The position numbers and the translations under genes are program-made. The notes beneath the pieces were generated by a model. The model searched no databases. It had not been told where the DNA came from and worked only from the letters and a program-made list of their open reading frames with translations. This document shows positions 62,414 to 64,000 of a stretch of 64,000 nucleotides of DNA, in pieces. Source of the DNA: JAHECW01 sp964641415 (GTDB lineage Bacteria; Acidobacteriota; Thermoanaerobaculia; Thermoanaerobaculales; Sulfomarinibacteraceae); the NCBI GenBank assembly GCA_964641415.1, contig CAZXMW010000009.1, positions 1 to 64,000 on the forward strand, written 5' to 3'. Within the stretch, counting starts at the first letter, position 1. Each line of letters opens with the position of its first letter.

Positions 62414-63514
62414 TTAATCTAGTGCCCATTTGAGGTGTTTCTTCAGACCGTTGAGATGGGTGAATGGAAGCCACCCGATATGTTGAAGCCTGCCCACCAC
62501 GATCCCCGGGGCGATTCCAAGTTCTTCGGCAAGCCGAATCACTTGGGCCCTGCTGATTCTCTGCCTCTTAGCGAATGGCTGTAAGGGTGCAAGACTCTCT
62601 TCAGGGATTAGCAGGCTGGCCGCAAACTGATTTGCCTCCGCCTCCTCGCGGTCGGGGTCCCCCTTGTCGGATTCAATGAACACTTGCTTCTTCCCATGAA
62701 GAAGAACGTGTCCGGCCTCGTGAAAGAAGGTGAACCACAAGTGATCGTCGGTCCTATATCGCAGGCTGAGCTGAATAAGGGCTCGTGTCGGTGATATCCA
62801 CCTCGTTGCCCCGTGCGCCCTGCACCCGGGAATCTCCGGAACAAAGACGACCGCAACACCGGCCCCAGCACACAGGTCTATCAAAGCGGGTTGAAAAACG
62901 CTCGGTGGCTCAACCGTCAGCTTTCGGGCCTCTGCGAGGGCATCTTCAAACCTGGTCTTGTCGAATGGCGCACAGGCCATTTCTCGGGCATGAAGCTCCC
63001 CCTTTCGAAGCCATGCAGAGAGAGCGCCCGGCTCGCTCCTGTAGGCCGATGAATGCCGGAAGCTCGCTTGTGGTGCAGCGAATACCTGCCTCCACTGCTC
63101 AGGAGATGCAACACCAAAAAACCCCAGGATCTCCCTGACCTGTTCAGCCTTGCTCGCCTCCGCCCGAATCCAACCGAGCTTCTTCAATGCCGAAACAGGG
63201 ATCTCGCGCAGCCACTCCACGCTTCCTTCGAGCAGAGCTAACTCCTCTTTCCGTGCAAGGTGCTCCCTGTAATGCCGCTCCATATTCATCCAAAAACCGG
63301 CCGGCACACCGAGTACGCGTTCGAGCTGCAACGCGGTCTCAGGCGTGACGGCTGTCTTCCCCTTGATGATCTCGTTGATGGTCTTCTTGGGTCTGCCCGT
63401 GCGCTCCGCGAGCTCGGCCTGCGACATCCCTCGCTCGTCCAACAGCTCCTGAAGTGTCTCTCCCGGAGGAGAAACGACCTCTGGCATGTACTCATTGATC
63501 GTCTCCCTAACCAT
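62414..63514 (-). CDS. higA: HigA-type antitoxin fused to ImmA/IrrE metallopeptidase
   Basis: 366 residues. Residues ~17-75 are an XRE helix-turn-helix of the HigA/VapI type (PPGETLQELLDERGMSQAEL, TGRPKKTINEIIKGKTAVTP). After a helical middle (~80-200) comes an ImmA/IrrE domain with the zinc motif HEAGH at 265-269 (FFHEAGHVLLHGKKQVFI) and ANQFAASLLIP downstream. Such fusions bind the toxin promoter and may also cut a repressor or the partner. GGAGG lies 6 nt before the ATG at 63514. It overlaps the toxin gene by 8 bases. Lower GC than neighbours hints at horizontal gain. Confidence 0.88.
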   Translation of the reverse strand: MVRETINEYMPEVVSPPGETLQELLDERGMSQAELAERTGRPKKTINEIIKGKTAVTPETALQLERVLGVPAGFWMNMERHYREHLARKEELALLEGSVEWLREIPVSALKKLGWIRAEASKAEQVREILGFFGVASPEQWRQVFAAPQASFRHSSAYRSEPGALSAWLRKGELHAREMACAPFDKTRFEDALAEARKLTVEPPSVFQPALIDLCAGAGVAVVFVPEIPGCRAHGATRWISPTRALIQLSLRYRTDDHLWFTFFHEAGHVLLHGKKQVFIESDKGDPDREEAEANQFAASLLIPEESLAPLQPFAKRQRISRAQVIRLAEELGIAPGIVVGRLQHIGWLPFTHLNGLKKHLKWALD

Positions 63515-63842
63515 GAGTGTCCTCCACGCCCAAGACACGAACCACGGTCACTGCGCTCCAGTCGAGTGAGCCGTCTTCCTTCTCGGGCTTCCGCTCATGC
63601 GCCGGCTCGATAATGAGCCGGTAGGGTCCGTCCAAGTCCAACGAAAGATGCCCCTTGTGGTCCCCGGAGAGCTCGTGGCATCGTCCTGGCAGAAACCGCA
63701 AGACCTCCAAATGATCGGCAGCGCGCAGTTGGTCGAGCCGCCTCCGGAGGATCTTTGCCCTGTTGGTTCCGAAGGTCCTGACCATGTCCTTTTCCTTGGT
63801 GCACTGCTTCCGAAGCCGCTTCGTCAAGAACAGGATATCCAC
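63507..63842 (-). CDS. higB: HigB/RelE-family toxin
   Basis: 111 residues from a GTG at 63842, chosen because homologues begin (M/V)DIxFLTKRLRKQC. Family features: KILRRRLDQLRAADHLEVLR, FLPGRCHELSGDHKGHLSLD and LDGPYRLIIEP with the conserved arginine. These are ribosome-dependent mRNA interferases, counteracted by the adjacent antitoxin. The toxin-first order matches HigBA rather than RelBE. A TTG at 63860 would add six residues and is less likely. A TAATAT at 63863-63868 on this strand may be the -10 box. Confidence 0.85.
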   Translation of the reverse strand: MDILFLTKRLRKQCTKEKDMVRTFGTNRAKILRRRLDQLRAADHLEVLRFLPGRCHELSGDHKGHLSLDLDGPYRLIIEPAHERKPEKEDGSLDWSAVTVVRVLGVEDTHG

Positions 63843-63901
63843 CTGGCGGCCCCCTGTCAAGAAATATTAACCCATGGGATCAACTAGAAATTTCCATTAC
63901 A

Positions 63902-63992
63902 TTCACGTATGCCGTGAACGCGCACGTGCTGTGTGGTATAATTGGCTCGAAAAGGTGCTGGGGCGACCAGCCGTCACTGATCGCCCCAGCAC
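63902..63992 (+). promoter_or_regulatory. Promoter-like region and 5' hairpin leading out of the window
   Basis: TTCACG-TATGC-CGTGAA (63902-63918) is a perfect palindrome; TATAAT follows at 63937-63942. Just after the expected start, GTGCTGGGGCGA (63955-63966) pairs perfectly with 63981-63992 across a 14-base loop. No T-run follows, so it looks more like a 5' leader structure than a terminator. The downstream gene is outside the window. Confidence 0.45.
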
Positions 63993-64000
63993 GAAACCAT

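Noticed and set aside
62097..62474. Minus-strand gene across tRNA-Ala
   Set aside because: The frame reads through a tRNA and its palindrome; the apparent peptide is the usual artefact of translating a tRNA.
63832..63860. TTGACA-N17-TATCCT promoter for the toxin gene
   Set aside because: The -10 would lie inside the first toxin codons, leaving no start codon downstream that preserves the conserved N-terminus.

Overview
This is a 64 kb, very GC-rich, gene-dense bacterial contig with one internal scaffold gap (100 N at 31519-31618). A Gram-negative cell plan is indicated by two RND efflux permeases with a periplasmic adaptor, an Omp85-type outer-membrane barrel, lipoproteins and secreted peptidases. 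The gene mix (class II DAHP synthase, RibD/RibE with dodecin, an Mrp/Mbh-type antiporter module, a hydroxyproline-dehydratase-like glycyl radical enzyme, many S8, M1 and DUF885 peptidases) would suit an environmental Acidobacteriota such as Thermoanaerobaculia. That placement is inference only; no rRNA or other decisive marker lies in the window.

Layout. 1-555: end of an IS256-type element abutting a truncated four-helix-bundle gene. 560-7930 (minus): GYD protein, exported kinase-fold protein, M1 aminopeptidase, class II DAHP synthase, and a large exported protein of unknown function. 8075-10108 (plus): GT-C-like membrane protein. 10127-14363 (minus): probable operon of an alanine-dehydrogenase-family protein, a CoA transferase, an ABC1/UbiB kinase and a four-TM holin-family protein. 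14672-15889 (plus): aminotransferase. 16097-17395 (minus): a stand-alone MshEN-domain protein. 17745-25151 (minus): ten tightly overlapping genes for a cation/proton antiporter module ordered E-F-G-(MbhD/E-like)-B-C-D-D'-small-D''. 25446-29789 (minus): PLP dehydratase, glycyl-radical activase and glycyl radical enzyme. 30007-31322 (minus): GNAT acetyltransferase and SAM hydroxide adenosyltransferase. 31385-31738: a long hexanucleotide array containing the scaffold gap. 31941-33362: aldehyde dehydrogenase. 33535-41371: RND adaptor plus two permeases. 41557-47166: glycerate kinase (minus), then phosphoglycolate-phosphatase-like HAD, transketolase-like protein and DUF885 lipoprotein (plus). 47566-49749 (minus): subtilisin-like protease. 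49806-52870: pentapeptide-repeat protein coupled to an Omp85-family barrel. 52983-54650 (minus): PolX-PHP protein with a degraded polymerase site. 54732-58669: HD-GYP sensor, TPR protein, roadblock protein, FtsY. 58884-62062: ribD, ribE, an unknown gene, dodecin. 62168-62285: tRNA-Ala(CGC) and a perfect 43-nt palindrome. 62414-63842 (minus): HigB/HigA-type toxin-antitoxin pair whose antitoxin carries an ImmA/IrrE-like metallopeptidase domain. The right edge holds a promoter-like site and a strong hairpin leading out of the window.

A second layer of structure is the intergenic repeats: several spacers contain long imperfect inverted repeats, and at least two repeat families recur (33.5/58.7 kb, and 29.9/41.4/47.4 kb). 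The most notable protein-level oddities are the Mbh-ordered antiporter without MrpA, loss of the pyruvate-binding lysine in the alanine dehydrogenase homologue, loss of the catalytic aspartate pair in PolX, and an unrecognised gene embedded in the flavin operon.
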